The notes under the pieces were generated by a model, which saw only the letters and a list, made by a program, of their open reading frames with translations, was not told the origin of the DNA and did no database searches. A stretch of DNA of 64,000 nucleotides from UBA1930 sp943371535 (lineage in GTDB: Bacteria > Bacteroidota > Bacteroidia > Chitinophagales > Chitinophagaceae). A program made the translations under genes and the position numbers. The stretch is taken from NCBI GenBank assembly GCA_943371535.1, contig CALRVE020000004.1, forward strand, positions 62,001 to 126,000, written 5' to 3'. Below are positions 17,633 to 25,336 of the stretch, piece by piece (position 1 is the stretch's first letter; every line of letters begins with the position of its first letter).

Positions 17633-18234
17633 GCTATACTAATTAATGAAAAGAATACTATGCCTAAAACGCTGCTGATAATAAAAAATATTACACCAAA
17701 TTCGTTGTTTATTATATCATTATAAACTAAGTATTCAAAAACGGAATATAAAATACTTTTAGGAATATATAAAAGCATAATACCTGAAGCTATCCAAAAC
17801 ATGGGTACACTTACCAACGATATATATTTAGGGTCTTGCACTAACTCAATCAAATACATACTTGCAAGAGTAGCTAAAAATAAAGCTCCTATAATATAGT
17901 TATACGTGCAGAATCGTTCATTTGTTTGAAAATATAATAGATTAAGAATACAAAAAATACTATACGCTATTGTAAACAAATGAATTTTAAATTTCGACAA
18001 AAACTTACCTAACAAAGTAGCATAAATTATAATTGTACATGGAACTGAAATATTGTACACCCAGGTAGTAGGCTGACTCTGGTATACTTTAAAATAATAT
18101 CCTACAGATTCTGCAACACAAGTCAAAAGCATAGCAAGAATAATAAGATGATAATCTTTACTATTTTTAGGATGCAGCAAAAAAAAGCTGCATCCTAAAG
18201 CAATAAATTCAAAAGCTAATAAAATATTTTGCAT
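17602..18234 (-). CDS. Seven-helix membrane protein, possible sensor partner of the kinase
   Basis: A 210-residue protein with seven predicted helices (about 4-20, 28-45, 58-77, 83-100, 111-130, 139-160, 178-205). No enzymatic motif is seen. Its 3' end overlaps the histidine kinase start by 31 bases in another frame, so the two products are made together. It may act as a separately encoded membrane sensor for the kinase, which itself has only one helix; this is inferred from context. The gene is one base downstream of the 140-residue gene. Confidence 0.6.
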   Translation of the reverse strand: MQNILLAFEFIALGCSFFLLHPKNSKDYHLIILAMLLTCVAESVGYYFKVYQSQPTTWVYNISVPCTIIIYATLLGKFLSKFKIHLFTIAYSIFCILNLLYFQTNERFCTYNYIIGALFLATLASMYLIELVQDPKYISLVSVPMFWIASGIMLLYIPKSILYSVFEYLVYNDIINNEFGVIFFIISSVLGIVFFSLISIACTCKLIFKT

Positions 18235-18235
18235 T

Positions 18236-18658
18236 TTATAATTCTGATTCTAAAATACCACCACATGGTCTTGGCGGTGGACATAAACTTCCTTCTTCTA
18301 AAGATAAAGCAACAGAACTATTCGTACTTAAACAATCTTCGCCATTATGGGTGCAAACTAACACTACCGTATTTTGTCCAATATGTTCCCTATGTATATC
18401 GCCCAAGGCTTCATTTTGTATTGGGTTATCTTCATGCATACCAAAATAAATTCTTAAACCCATTGTTTTACCTGCTTCTTCATTACGTTTAAATAACTCG
18501 TCTACCTCTTCTTTACTAAACCAAACTGCTCTTGTATCATTTTCTTTATCAATTGGTAAATAAGTTGGTTCTGTACCTGTGTGGTTCTTTTTAGCATTGT
18601 TGTTAATGTAAGTTTTTACTAAACTAACTACTACATCTCTATGAATAAAAGTACCCAT
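18236..18658 (-). CDS. Soluble 140-residue protein of unknown function, first gene of the kinase operon
   Basis: No family is recognised. The protein is hydrophilic with no signal peptide or membrane helix. It has an N-terminal MGTFIHRDVVVSLVKTYI segment, a helical stretch WFSKEEVDELFKRNEEAG, and a cysteine- and proline-containing tail (CPPPRPCGG). The same order recurs in the operon: this gene, a seven-helix protein one base later, kinase, regulator. It might be the regulated output or a cytosolic accessory of the signalling unit. Confidence 0.5.
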   Translation of the reverse strand: MGTFIHRDVVVSLVKTYINNNAKKNHTGTEPTYLPIDKENDTRAVWFSKEEVDELFKRNEEAGKTMGLRIYFGMHEDNPIQNEALGDIHREHIGQNTVVLVCTHNGEDCLSTNSSVALSLEEGSLCPPPRPCGGILESEL

Positions 18659-18831
18659 TCAAATGTTTTTGTTCAAAAATATAAAGCAAGGTGCTTGTTT
18701 TTTATTTAACAAAAGGTGTGATTATTCCCATTTTTCGTCGGGAAATTTCCCATACAAATAAGGGCAAAACACCATTGTGTAAGATTTAAGTAGCCTATAT
18801 TTTCGTAACTCAATTTTTAAACAAGTAATCA

Positions 18832-19098
18832 ATGCAAAGCATTCAAATGCTTACACTAAGAGAAAGAAACTTGATGCTACTTCTAATGCAAGGCAAAGTT
18901 TGTAAGCAAATTTGTGCCGAGCTACATATATCTGAAAACACAGTAAAACAACACATCAAAAATATTTACCAAAAACTAGGCGTAAATAGTAGATCAGAAG
19001 CTGTAATGTGGTTATTGAAAGAATTGTATCCAGAATTAATAAATGTAGAGAACATTAAAAAAGAAATGGAAAAAAGATTATTTAAAAAAGTGGCATAA
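18832..19098 (+). CDS. Stand-alone LuxR-type helix-turn-helix regulator
   Basis: 88 residues comprising little more than a LuxR/GerE DNA-binding domain: LTLRERNLMLLLMQGKVCKQICAELHISENTVKQHI, then NIYQKLGVNSRSEAVMWL. There is no receiver domain, so it is not a phosphorylated response regulator. It is divergent from the 140-aa/7TM/kinase/regulator operon across a 173-bp gap and could regulate it. A promoter-like TATTTTCG lies about 30 bases before the start. Confidence 0.75.
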   Translation: MQSIQMLTLRERNLMLLLMQGKVCKQICAELHISENTVKQHIKNIYQKLGVNSRSEAVMWLLKELYPELINVENIKKEMEKRLFKKVA

Positions 19099-19144
19099 CA
19101 CCCATTGCCAAAACTTCTATTTAACGGGGGTTACATAGAAAAAG

Positions 19145-19181
19145 AGGAGGGACAATGTTTTTTGTCTCTCCTTAATTTTTT
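19145..19181 (+). terminator. Intrinsic terminator after the LuxR-type regulator
   Basis: An 11-bp stem with one G-U pair (AGGAGGGACAA against TTGTCTCTCCT) and a 6-nt loop is followed by TTAATTTTTTAT. It is a good rho-independent terminator 46 bases after the stop codon. Confidence 0.75.
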
Positions 19182-19243
19182 ATCCCAATCAAATCACTAA
19201 TATTTACAACAGCAGCATTTCAAAAATCTAAAAATGTAATGCT

Positions 19244-19624
19244 CTACAACCCCAACTCCTCCACAGGATTCCAAAATAATTGATTGAAATGTATAATTGT
19301 ATCGTTTTCTATTTTGATGTTTTCTTTTTCTAACAATTCTTGCATACGTGTTGGGCTACCAAAATGAGCTTTGCCAGTTAACATTCCATTTCTGTTTACT
19401 ACTCTATGTGCAGGCACTTTTGGTATAATGGCATGTGCATTATTCATAGCCCAACCCACCATTCTTGCACTTGATTTTGTACCTAAATAATTGGCAATTG
19501 CTCCATAACTTGTAACTCTACCTTTTGGTATTTGTCGTACAACATCGTACACGTTTTCAAAAAACGAAGGCTCTTGCTGTATGGTTGGTATAGGTTCTTT
19601 TTTTTGTACAATCTTCTTTGGCAA
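19244..19624 (-). CDS. Alkyltransferase-like protein (ATL), MGMT family without the acceptor cysteine
   Basis: 126 residues of the O6-alkylguanine transferase DNA-binding domain. The helix-turn-helix and Arg finger are present (GRVTSYGAIANYLGTKSSARMVGWAMNN). The acceptor motif, PCHRV in active enzymes, reads P71-A72-H-R-V, so the alkyl-accepting cysteine is replaced by alanine. ATL proteins bind and flip O6-alkylguanine without repairing it and hand lesions to nucleotide excision repair. UvrB is encoded in the same window but not adjacent. The N-terminal 20 residues are a basic extension. Confidence 0.88.
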   Translation of the reverse strand: MPKKIVQKKEPIPTIQQEPSFFENVYDVVRQIPKGRVTSYGAIANYLGTKSSARMVGWAMNNAHAIIPKVPAHRVVNRNGMLTGKAHFGSPTRMQELLEKENIKIENDTIIHFNQLFWNPVEELGL

Positions 19625-19673
19625 AACAAAATAAATTTATAGCGTAAAGTAATTGTTTTTTAATCATTCATTT

Positions 19674-19830
19674 GCCACTGAAGCACGGAGAATCACGGAA
19701 ATTTATAAACAAGTCTTTCCCAATTTAATGTATCAGTTTCTTTTGACAAAGGAAAGTTTATAACTCGAATTTCTGTTGGCATGTAGATTTTTAAAAATAC
19801 TTTCTCCGTGTGTTTCTGTGTATCCGTGCC
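19674..19830 (-). repeat. Shortened GxxExxY element, copy 1
   Basis: A 157-bp unit with the left end GCCACTGAAGCACGGAG and right end CTCCGTGTG...TATCCGTGCC. Inside, on the minus strand from 19782, it keeps an ATG and the codons MPTEIRVINFPLSKETD, nearly identical to the first 17 residues of the complete GxxExxY protein. The rest of the gene is missing. Together with a 61-bp spacer it repeats at 218-219 bp periodicity. Confidence 0.8.
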
Positions 19831-19891
19831 AAAAAAATAAAAAATCAGTACAAATCCATTTAATCTGTGTAATCAATGTTCCAACAATTTT

Positions 19892-20048
19892 GCCACTGAG
19901 GCACGGAGAAGCACAGAAATTAATAAACAAGTCTTTCCCAATTTTATGTATTAGTTTCTTTTGATAAAGGAAAGTTTATAACTCGAATTTCTGTTGGCAT
20001 GTAGATTTTTTTTTACGCTTTCTCCGTGTGTTTCTGTGTATCCGTGGC
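19892..20048 (-). repeat. Shortened GxxExxY element, copy 2
   Basis: Same structure as copy 1: left end GCCACTGAGGCACGGAG, right end TATCCGTGGC, and retained start codon at 20000 on the minus strand. It begins 218 bp after copy 1, with the AT-rich spacer also duplicated, which shows that the array grew by tandem duplication of unit plus spacer. Confidence 0.8.
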
Positions 20049-20110
20049 AAAAAAATAAAAAAACAGTGCAAATCCTATTCAATCTGTGTCATCAGCGTTC
20101 CAACAATTTT

Positions 20111-20268
20111 GCCACAGAGGCACGGAGAATCACAGAAATTAATAAACAAGTCTTTCCCAGTTTTATGTATCAGTTTCTTTTGATAAAGGAAAGTTTATAA
20201 CCCGAATTTCTGGTGACATGTAGATTTTTTTAAAATGCTTTCTCCGTGTGTTTCTGTGTATCCGTGGC
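20111..20268 (-). repeat. Shortened GxxExxY element, copy 3
   Basis: Left end GCCACAGAGGCACGGAG, right end TATCCGTGGC. The retained codons begin at 20219 on the minus strand and read MSPEIRVINFPLSKETD. It begins 219 bp after copy 2 and 219 bp before the complete element, so all four left ends are evenly phased. Confidence 0.8.
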
Positions 20269-20329
20269 AAAAAAATAAAAAATCAGTACAAATCCATTTA
20301 ATCTGTGTAATCAATGTTCCAACAATTTT

Positions 20330-20801
20330 GCCACAGAGGCACGGAGAATCACGGAAATTAAAATACAACTCTTTTCATGTCTAGTTTTTGCTTTCCAAAA
20401 TTTAAAATTAAACCTACTTTACAGCCAGAGCATTTGAGGTAGTTGATGGTTTGTGCAAAGTCTTTATCGGCTATTTCTTCTTTTGCTTTTATTTCTACAA
20501 TTACTGAATCAAATACAACAAAATCGGCATAAAACTTATGTTTTAAAAGATGATTTTTATAGGTAATTGAATATTCTTTTTCTCTTTCAAAATAAATATC
20601 ATTATTGTACAACTCAAGTTCTAAAGCATCTTTATACACTATTTCTAAAAATCCATTGCCCAAATTTTTGTGTACTTCTAAAGCATAGAAAATTAGTGTG
20701 TCTGTTTCTTTTGATAAAGGAAAGTTTCTAACTCTAATTTCTGTTGGCATGTAGGTATATTTTTTTAAAATTTATTCCGTGTATTTCCGTGCCTCCGTGG
20801 C
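20330..20801 (-). mobile_element. Complete GxxExxY element with terminal inverted repeats
   Basis: A 472-bp unit whose left end (GCCACAGAGGCACGGAGAAT) and right end (reverse complement GCCACGGAGGCACGGAAATA) are near-perfect inverted repeats. They tightly enclose the GxxExxY gene, with about 28 and 51 bp of flank. AATTT occurs on both sides as a possible short target duplication. The neighbouring 157-bp units are internal-deletion versions. Mobility is inferred; no recognised transposase is present. Confidence 0.5.
20358..20750 (-). CDS. GxxExxY-family protein, PD-(D/E)XK nuclease-like
   Basis: 130 residues. The family motif is G33-F-L-E36-I-V-Y39, preceded by the helix ALEVHKNLGN. The C-terminal half carries a PD-(D/E)XK-like core: Asp76 in YADFVVFD and E86-I-K88 in VIVEIKAKEE. 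Biochemical function of this family is not established to my knowledge; a nuclease fold is inferred from these residues. The start codon lies at the junction with the right-end repeat. The gene sits alone inside terminal inverted repeats and next to three truncated copies of its own 5' end, as though it were part of a small mobile element. Confidence 0.85.
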   Translation of the reverse strand: MPTEIRVRNFPLSKETDTLIFYALEVHKNLGNGFLEIVYKDALELELYNNDIYFEREKEYSITYKNHLLKHKFYADFVVFDSVIVEIKAKEEIADKDFAQTINYLKCSGCKVGLILNFGKQKLDMKRVVF

Positions 20802-20829
20802 AATTTGTATTTCAACTATAAATAGAAAA

Positions 20830-20871
20830 GGATGCAACTTCCATTCATTTGCATGAACTTCCGTTGCATCC
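20830..20871. terminator. Inverted repeat downstream of ssb
   Basis: GGATGCAAC and GTTGCATCC form 9-bp arms separated by 24 bases, 19 bases after the ssb stop codon on the minus strand. It may be an ssb terminator, but no strong T-tract follows. The loop contains a partial direct repeat of the arm. Confidence 0.4.
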
Positions 20872-20889
20872 GTAAGTTGAATGTATAAA

Positions 20890-21234
20890 TTATGCTTTGG
20901 CTTCTTTGCCTAATAGCAATAATTCATTTACTTGAACTTCTGTTACATATTTCTTATTGCCATCTTTATCGTTGTAACTACGATTAATCAGTTTTCCTTC
21001 CAAAGCAACTTCGCTGCCTTTGTGTAAAAATTTTTCAGCAATTTCAGCAACTTTACCCCAAGCTATTAAATTATGCCATTGGGTTTCTACTACTTTTTCT
21101 CCTTTAGCGTTTCTATACGTTTCGTTTGTGGCTACGCTAAACTTGACCATTTTTTTACCGCTTTCTAAAGTTTTTACTTCTGGGTTGTTACCTAAATTTC
21201 CAATTAACTGAACTTTGTTTTTTAATGCGTACAT
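20890..21234 (-). CDS. ssb: Single-stranded DNA-binding protein without acidic tail
   Basis: 114 residues forming one OB fold (NKVQLIGNLGNNPEVKTLESGKKMVKFSVATNE, then ETQWHNLIAWGKVAEIAEKF). The chain stops at LLLLGKEAKA right after the OB domain. It therefore lacks both the glycine-rich linker and the acidic DDDIPF-like tip that recruits repair and replication proteins. It is probably a secondary SSB, as found on mobile or accessory DNA, rather than the only chromosomal copy. Single gene, divergent from a zinc-ribbon gene. Confidence 0.9.
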   Translation of the reverse strand: MYALKNKVQLIGNLGNNPEVKTLESGKKMVKFSVATNETYRNAKGEKVVETQWHNLIAWGKVAEIAEKFLHKGSEVALEGKLINRSYNDKDGNKKYVTEVQVNELLLLGKEAKA

Positions 21235-21368
21235 GATGTTGAGTTTTGTGTTCCTACGTTTTCGGAACGGTTTTTAATTTATTTCAATCAAACTACTCGT
21301 GGCGACGTCTTACCATTTGTTGTTTGACAGGGCAAAGATGGTATTGCCAAAAACCGTTAGTCGGAGTT

Positions 21369-21417
21369 TATCCGATTACTCTCGATGATATCCGTATATA
21401 TCCGATTAAATACGGAT
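21369..21417. promoter_or_regulatory. Operator-like direct and inverted repeats between ssb and the zinc-ribbon gene
   Basis: TATCCGATTA occurs at 21369-21378 and again at 21399-21408, exactly 30 bp apart (about three helical turns). ATCCGTAT at 21390-21397 and ATACGGAT at 21410-21417 form an inverted repeat overlapping the second copy. The cluster lies in the divergent intergenic region and could bind a regulator; this is inference. Confidence 0.4.
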
Positions 21418-21507
21418 AATTTTTCCTACTTTTAATGCGTAACTATATAGAATTTCATTGTGTTATAAGCTATTTTAAAGCTCATTATTTCATTCAAAAT
21501 AATTTAT

Positions 21508-21882
21508 ATGGAAACTGAAATAAAAAACTGTTTAGCCTGCAATAAAACACTAAGGGGAAGAGCCGATAAAAAATTTTGTGACGATTATTGTAGAAGCAAT
21601 TACAATAATTTGCTAAAAATAAAAGACAAACCCGATGAGTTTGTAAAAAACATCAACAATACTTTACTAAAGAATAGAAAAATATTGTTGTCTATTTTAC
21701 CCGAAACCGAAGAAATGGCAAAAGTTACTGCCGATAAATTACTTGAAAAAGGTTTTGTATTTAAATATCATACGCATACCTACAAAAACAAAAAAGATCA
21801 AGTATACTTTTTTTGTTACGAATATGGCTACTTGCCACTTGGCGAAAATTGGTATTTAGTGGTAAGGCGTAAAGAAGGATAA
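21508..21882 (+). CDS. Zinc-ribbon protein of unknown function
   Basis: 124 residues. An N-terminal treble-clef-like zinc site is visible: CLACNKTLRGRADKKFCDDYC, split here as Cys8-x2-Cys11 and Cys24-x3-Cys28. A lysine-rich helical middle and a C-terminal beta-rich part (FKYHTHTYKNKKDQVYFFCY) follow. The zinc site resembles small ribbons in DNA-associated proteins. It is divergent from ssb and convergent with the McrC-like gene, 29 bp away. Function unknown. Confidence 0.6.
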   Translation: METEIKNCLACNKTLRGRADKKFCDDYCRSNYNNLLKIKDKPDEFVKNINNTLLKNRKILLSILPETEEMAKVTADKLLEKGFVFKYHTHTYKNKKDQVYFFCYEYGYLPLGENWYLVVRRKEG

Positions 21883-21911
21883 TACGATTTTTTGCTATTA
21901 AATTACAATTT

Positions 21912-24245
21912 CTATTTTACTTTCACTTTCATTAATTCTGTTAATGTTACAGCAAATGGAATTGCTGGTTTTTTGTATTTATCTTCTGGAATTTTTTTAT
22001 ATTTTTCTAATTCTTTGAAGTTGAAACTGGCTCCATTAAAATCATTATTTTCTTCATTTTCAATATCGATAACCAAATAATAGTCTTTAATTTTATCAGA
22101 CATGTATCCACTTTTTTCTAAAATTGAACCTTGAACAACTTTAGGGCCTTTGCTTTTTATTTTAAAAATTCTGCTTGCTGTCTCTTTTCCTGATTCTCTA
22201 AGTAGCAAATATTTTGCATTAACAACAGTATTCTCTAAGCTTAATGAGCCCTTATCGTCATCCATTCTAAAATTGTATTTCCCTTCTTTTTTATACCAAT
22301 CTATATTCAATTTATTCTTACAGTACCCTACCAAAACAAATGTTTCATCAGGAATTAATTTTTCCTTTTTTCTCGAGTCTAAATATTCTGGCATTGGTTC
22401 GTTTAGAATATTTGTATCGTCCTTTTCATCTTTGTGAATATCGTAAATTTTAACAGCTGTATATTCTCTTTGAGATGCTCTGTCAATAAAGTTTGCAATT
22501 ACTTTTCTAATGAAGGTTTTTAAATGTTCTTTATCCTTATCGTTTTTATTGGGTTTAATTACAAAAGCACCTAAGCCAGGAATTAACTCATGAAAGCCCC
22601 TAAAGGGTTCATCTTTACCTTCACCTGGATAAAGAACATATGCACCACCAGTTCTTCTAATTGCATCTTTGTAGGCATGCATTTTTAGTAAATCCTGATT
22701 TTTAAATGTTCCTTTCTTTACTTCTTCAATTTCTTCTTTAATTAAATCATCGTTTTCATTTTCTGTTAACTCTTCATCTTTAGGTATTGAAATTAAATCA
22801 TAGAAATTTTTGACTTTATATTTTGCATCAAAGTGAATGTGTGTAATCAATTCAGTTTTCTCAGCTTCTTTGGCTTCCTCTATTTCTTCGGGCCAAATGG
22901 ACAAAGTGTAGTCTGGTCGAAGAGTAGTCGTGTAACTTCCAGCATTTGGAAATCTTTTACCGCCACCAAAAGAACGATTATAAGAAAATTGAATATTCAA
23001 ATTTCTTGACGGAGACTTGTAAACACCTTTCATTGCTATTGCCGTTCCTTGTTTTAAGTTTAGTGACAATTGACCATTATCGTATTGAATCAATTCAGCA
23101 ATATCCTTTGGCTTAATATCAAATACTTCATCTAATATGTCTAACAAGGCGAAAAACAACCAATATTCGTATAGTGTAGCGATATCTTTTTTTCCAGCAT
23201 CATAAACATTGTCACCACCGTGCCAAATCAACTTAGCTGCTAAATCAAATTTTAACCATGCATTTAAAACTTGTCTATAGCCGCTTTTCCTTTGAAGTAC
23301 TGGGCTATTTAACTTTAATGAACTTGGTCTTGAAATTTGTTTGAAGAATGATTGATTTAATAAAGTAGAAAGTTTTGTTGCTAGCAATCCTGATTCAAAT
23401 TTTGCAGTTGAATATTTTTCGAATTTCAATTCGCAATTTTCGCAGAAGAAAAGAAATTCTTCTAATGCATGTTTAATAAAACGATTTTCGGCTGTATCTA
23501 TTGATTCTGCCTTCCTTGTACTATCAATTTTAGTTGGAATGGAGGTTAATCCGTATGACTTATTCAAAAAATGATCACTACTTATTTCCATGCGGCTACT
23601 TTTGGTAACCAATTGTTTTATATTTTTCTGATTAAATCTTCTTACTCCTCGAATGTCTTTTTCTTCAAAAGTTTCTTCCCATTTGGTAGTAGGGTTGGAA
23701 ACAATTTTTTGAATAGCTTCTTCAAATTCTAACGAATCAATTAATGATTTTACAAAAGAAAATCGTTGATATAAAGTTTCTGGATTCTTATTGAAATCGG
23801 TTTCAAAATGTTGATTAATTGGTGAATCAATCTGCATGATTAAATCAGTGCATCTTTCAGTAATGCTCTCAAGCATAAAACGATAATCTGTTCTATAATC
23901 AGCCTTTACCGATTGTACTTCTAATTTAGTTTTATAAAATTGATTTGGTTTATCTACATGGAAAATTTCAAAGGTTAAAGCTCCTACATAAATATTAGGC
24001 GAGATAACACCTAAATATTGTTTTCTGCTATGCGGTTGTATATAATCTGTTTTTTTAAATGTATATTTTTCAATTGAAAATTCATAATCATAAAAACAGC
24101 CTTCTTTAAGTTGATATCTGCATTCTCCTTCTTGTTCTGCATTTGTAACATCAAATAAACTATCTGGTATTTTAGCATCTATTGTTAATTTCAAATCCTT
24201 TTCTATAGAATCTAATGGAATGGTTATGAATTGTAACGACATCAT
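21912..24245 (-). CDS. DUF2357 / PD-(D/E)XK nuclease, McrC-like component
   Basis: 777 residues. The N-terminal half is a DUF2357-type domain. The C-terminal half holds a PD-(D/E)XK nuclease: LYEYWLFF (about 358-366), RPDYTLSI with a metal-binding Asp near 445, and HFDAKYK with Asp473 and Lys475. DUF2357-nuclease proteins pair with McrB-like AAA+ ATPases in type IV-like restriction modules, with the ATPase translocating and this protein cutting. It is the last gene of the operon, six bases after the YhcG gene. Tandem ATGs at 24245 and 24242 are both possible starts. The DNA or RNA target is unknown. Confidence 0.8.
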   Translation of the reverse strand: MMSLQFITIPLDSIEKDLKLTIDAKIPDSLFDVTNAEQEGECRYQLKEGCFYDYEFSIEKYTFKKTDYIQPHSRKQYLGVISPNIYVGALTFEIFHVDKPNQFYKTKLEVQSVKADYRTDYRFMLESITERCTDLIMQIDSPINQHFETDFNKNPETLYQRFSFVKSLIDSLEFEEAIQKIVSNPTTKWEETFEEKDIRGVRRFNQKNIKQLVTKSSRMEISSDHFLNKSYGLTSIPTKIDSTRKAESIDTAENRFIKHALEEFLFFCENCELKFEKYSTAKFESGLLATKLSTLLNQSFFKQISRPSSLKLNSPVLQRKSGYRQVLNAWLKFDLAAKLIWHGGDNVYDAGKKDIATLYEYWLFFALLDILDEVFDIKPKDIAELIQYDNGQLSLNLKQGTAIAMKGVYKSPSRNLNIQFSYNRSFGGGKRFPNAGSYTTTLRPDYTLSIWPEEIEEAKEAEKTELITHIHFDAKYKVKNFYDLISIPKDEELTENENDDLIKEEIEEVKKGTFKNQDLLKMHAYKDAIRRTGGAYVLYPGEGKDEPFRGFHELIPGLGAFVIKPNKNDKDKEHLKTFIRKVIANFIDRASQREYTAVKIYDIHKDEKDDTNILNEPMPEYLDSRKKEKLIPDETFVLVGYCKNKLNIDWYKKEGKYNFRMDDDKGSLSLENTVVNAKYLLLRESGKETASRIFKIKSKGPKVVQGSILEKSGYMSDKIKDYYLVIDIENEENNDFNGASFNFKELEKYKKIPEDKYKKPAIPFAVTLTELMKVKVK

Positions 24246-24251
24246 ATAACT

Positions 24252-25325
24252 CTAATTGAATTTATTATCAATTACTTGTTGCAATTGTTTTTTACTTGGC
24301 AGTATTAATTCATACTTACTTGCAAATATTTGTTCGTTATTTTCTGGCAAGGTAATTTCTACCATAGTATCTTTTTTATCCTTACATAAAATAATTCCAA
24401 TGGTTTTGTTTTCCTCTTCTAGTTTTACAAATCTATCATAGTAGTTTACATACATCTGCATTTGACCAAGGTCTTGGTGTTTAAGTTTGCCAATTTTTAA
24501 ATCCATTAAAACAAAACACTTAAGTATTCTATTGTAAAACACCAAATCAACCCTAAAATGCTCTTCATCAAAAGTGAAACGAACCTGACGACCTACAAAT
24601 GTGAAACCCTTACCCAATTCCAATAAAAAGTGTTCCAATTTATTAATGAGTTCTTCTTCTAGTTCAGTTTCGCTGTAGGAGTAAGAATCTGGTAGGTTTA
24701 AGAACTCTAAAATATAGGGATCTTTAATGATGTCAATTGCTTTTTCTACTTGTTGGCCTTTTTCTGCAAGCTTTAATACACTTTTTTTGTCTTTACTTAG
24801 AGATAATCTTTCAAACAAAGAGGTATTAATTTGCCGGTCAAGTTCTCTTACGCTCCAATTGTTTTTCTCTGTTTCTATTTCATAAAAACTTCGTTCTTCT
24901 TCGTTTTTAACTCTGATTAATATCAAATAGTGTGACCAACTTAGTGTTAATTTTACAGACGCTGTATGCTGTATTGCTTTTTCTGATTTCCTAGACATTA
25001 TCTCGGAAATGTTTTCTGAAGAAATCCGAGACACTGTCTCGGATTTTGAGTAAGTTAAATAAAACCTTCTCATATTTTCAAGATTATCAACAGAATATCC
25101 TCTGCCAAAATCTTTCGTTAGTTTAGTAGATAATCCTTTCAACAATTTTTTCCCGTATTCTGCTCTATTTTTACCTTTCTGTTCTTCTTCAATTATAATC
25201 CTGCCTATTTCAAAGTAGGTAAGAACCATCGTTTGGTTTACAGAACGAACAATGTTGTTTCTAGCAGCCTGCAACAAATCAATAATTCGTGCATAAAACA
25301 TGTTATTTTCGGAAAGGTTTATCAT
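24252..25325 (-). CDS. YhcG/DUF1016-family PD-(D/E)XK nuclease
   Basis: 357 residues. The N-terminal DUF1016 helical domain covers about 10-165 (FEIGRIIIEEEQKG, YGKKLLKGLSTKLTKDFGRG, LSWSHYLILI). The C-terminal nuclease domain covers about 200-350 with Asp260 (FRVDLVFYN) and D275-L-K277 followed by IGKLKHQDLGQMQMY. YhcG genes are frequent in defence islands and restriction loci, but their role is not settled. Here the gene sits between an McrB-like and an McrC-like gene, 11 and 6 bp away, so it should be made with them. The coding sequence holds a 9-bp-arm palindrome at 25024-25044. Confidence 0.88.
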   Translation of the reverse strand: MINLSENNMFYARIIDLLQAARNNIVRSVNQTMVLTYFEIGRIIIEEEQKGKNRAEYGKKLLKGLSTKLTKDFGRGYSVDNLENMRRFYLTYSKSETVSRISSENISEIMSRKSEKAIQHTASVKLTLSWSHYLILIRVKNEEERSFYEIETEKNNWSVRELDRQINTSLFERLSLSKDKKSVLKLAEKGQQVEKAIDIIKDPYILEFLNLPDSYSYSETELEEELINKLEHFLLELGKGFTFVGRQVRFTFDEEHFRVDLVFYNRILKCFVLMDLKIGKLKHQDLGQMQMYVNYYDRFVKLEEENKTIGIILCKDKKDTMVEITLPENNEQIFASKYELILPSKKQLQQVIDNKFN

Positions 25326-25336
25326 AATTAATGGTG

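Noticed and set aside
19674..20801. CRISPR array
   Set aside because: Repeat units are about 157 bp with shared spacers at 218-bp phase, not 25-40-bp repeats with unique spacers, and no cas gene is near.
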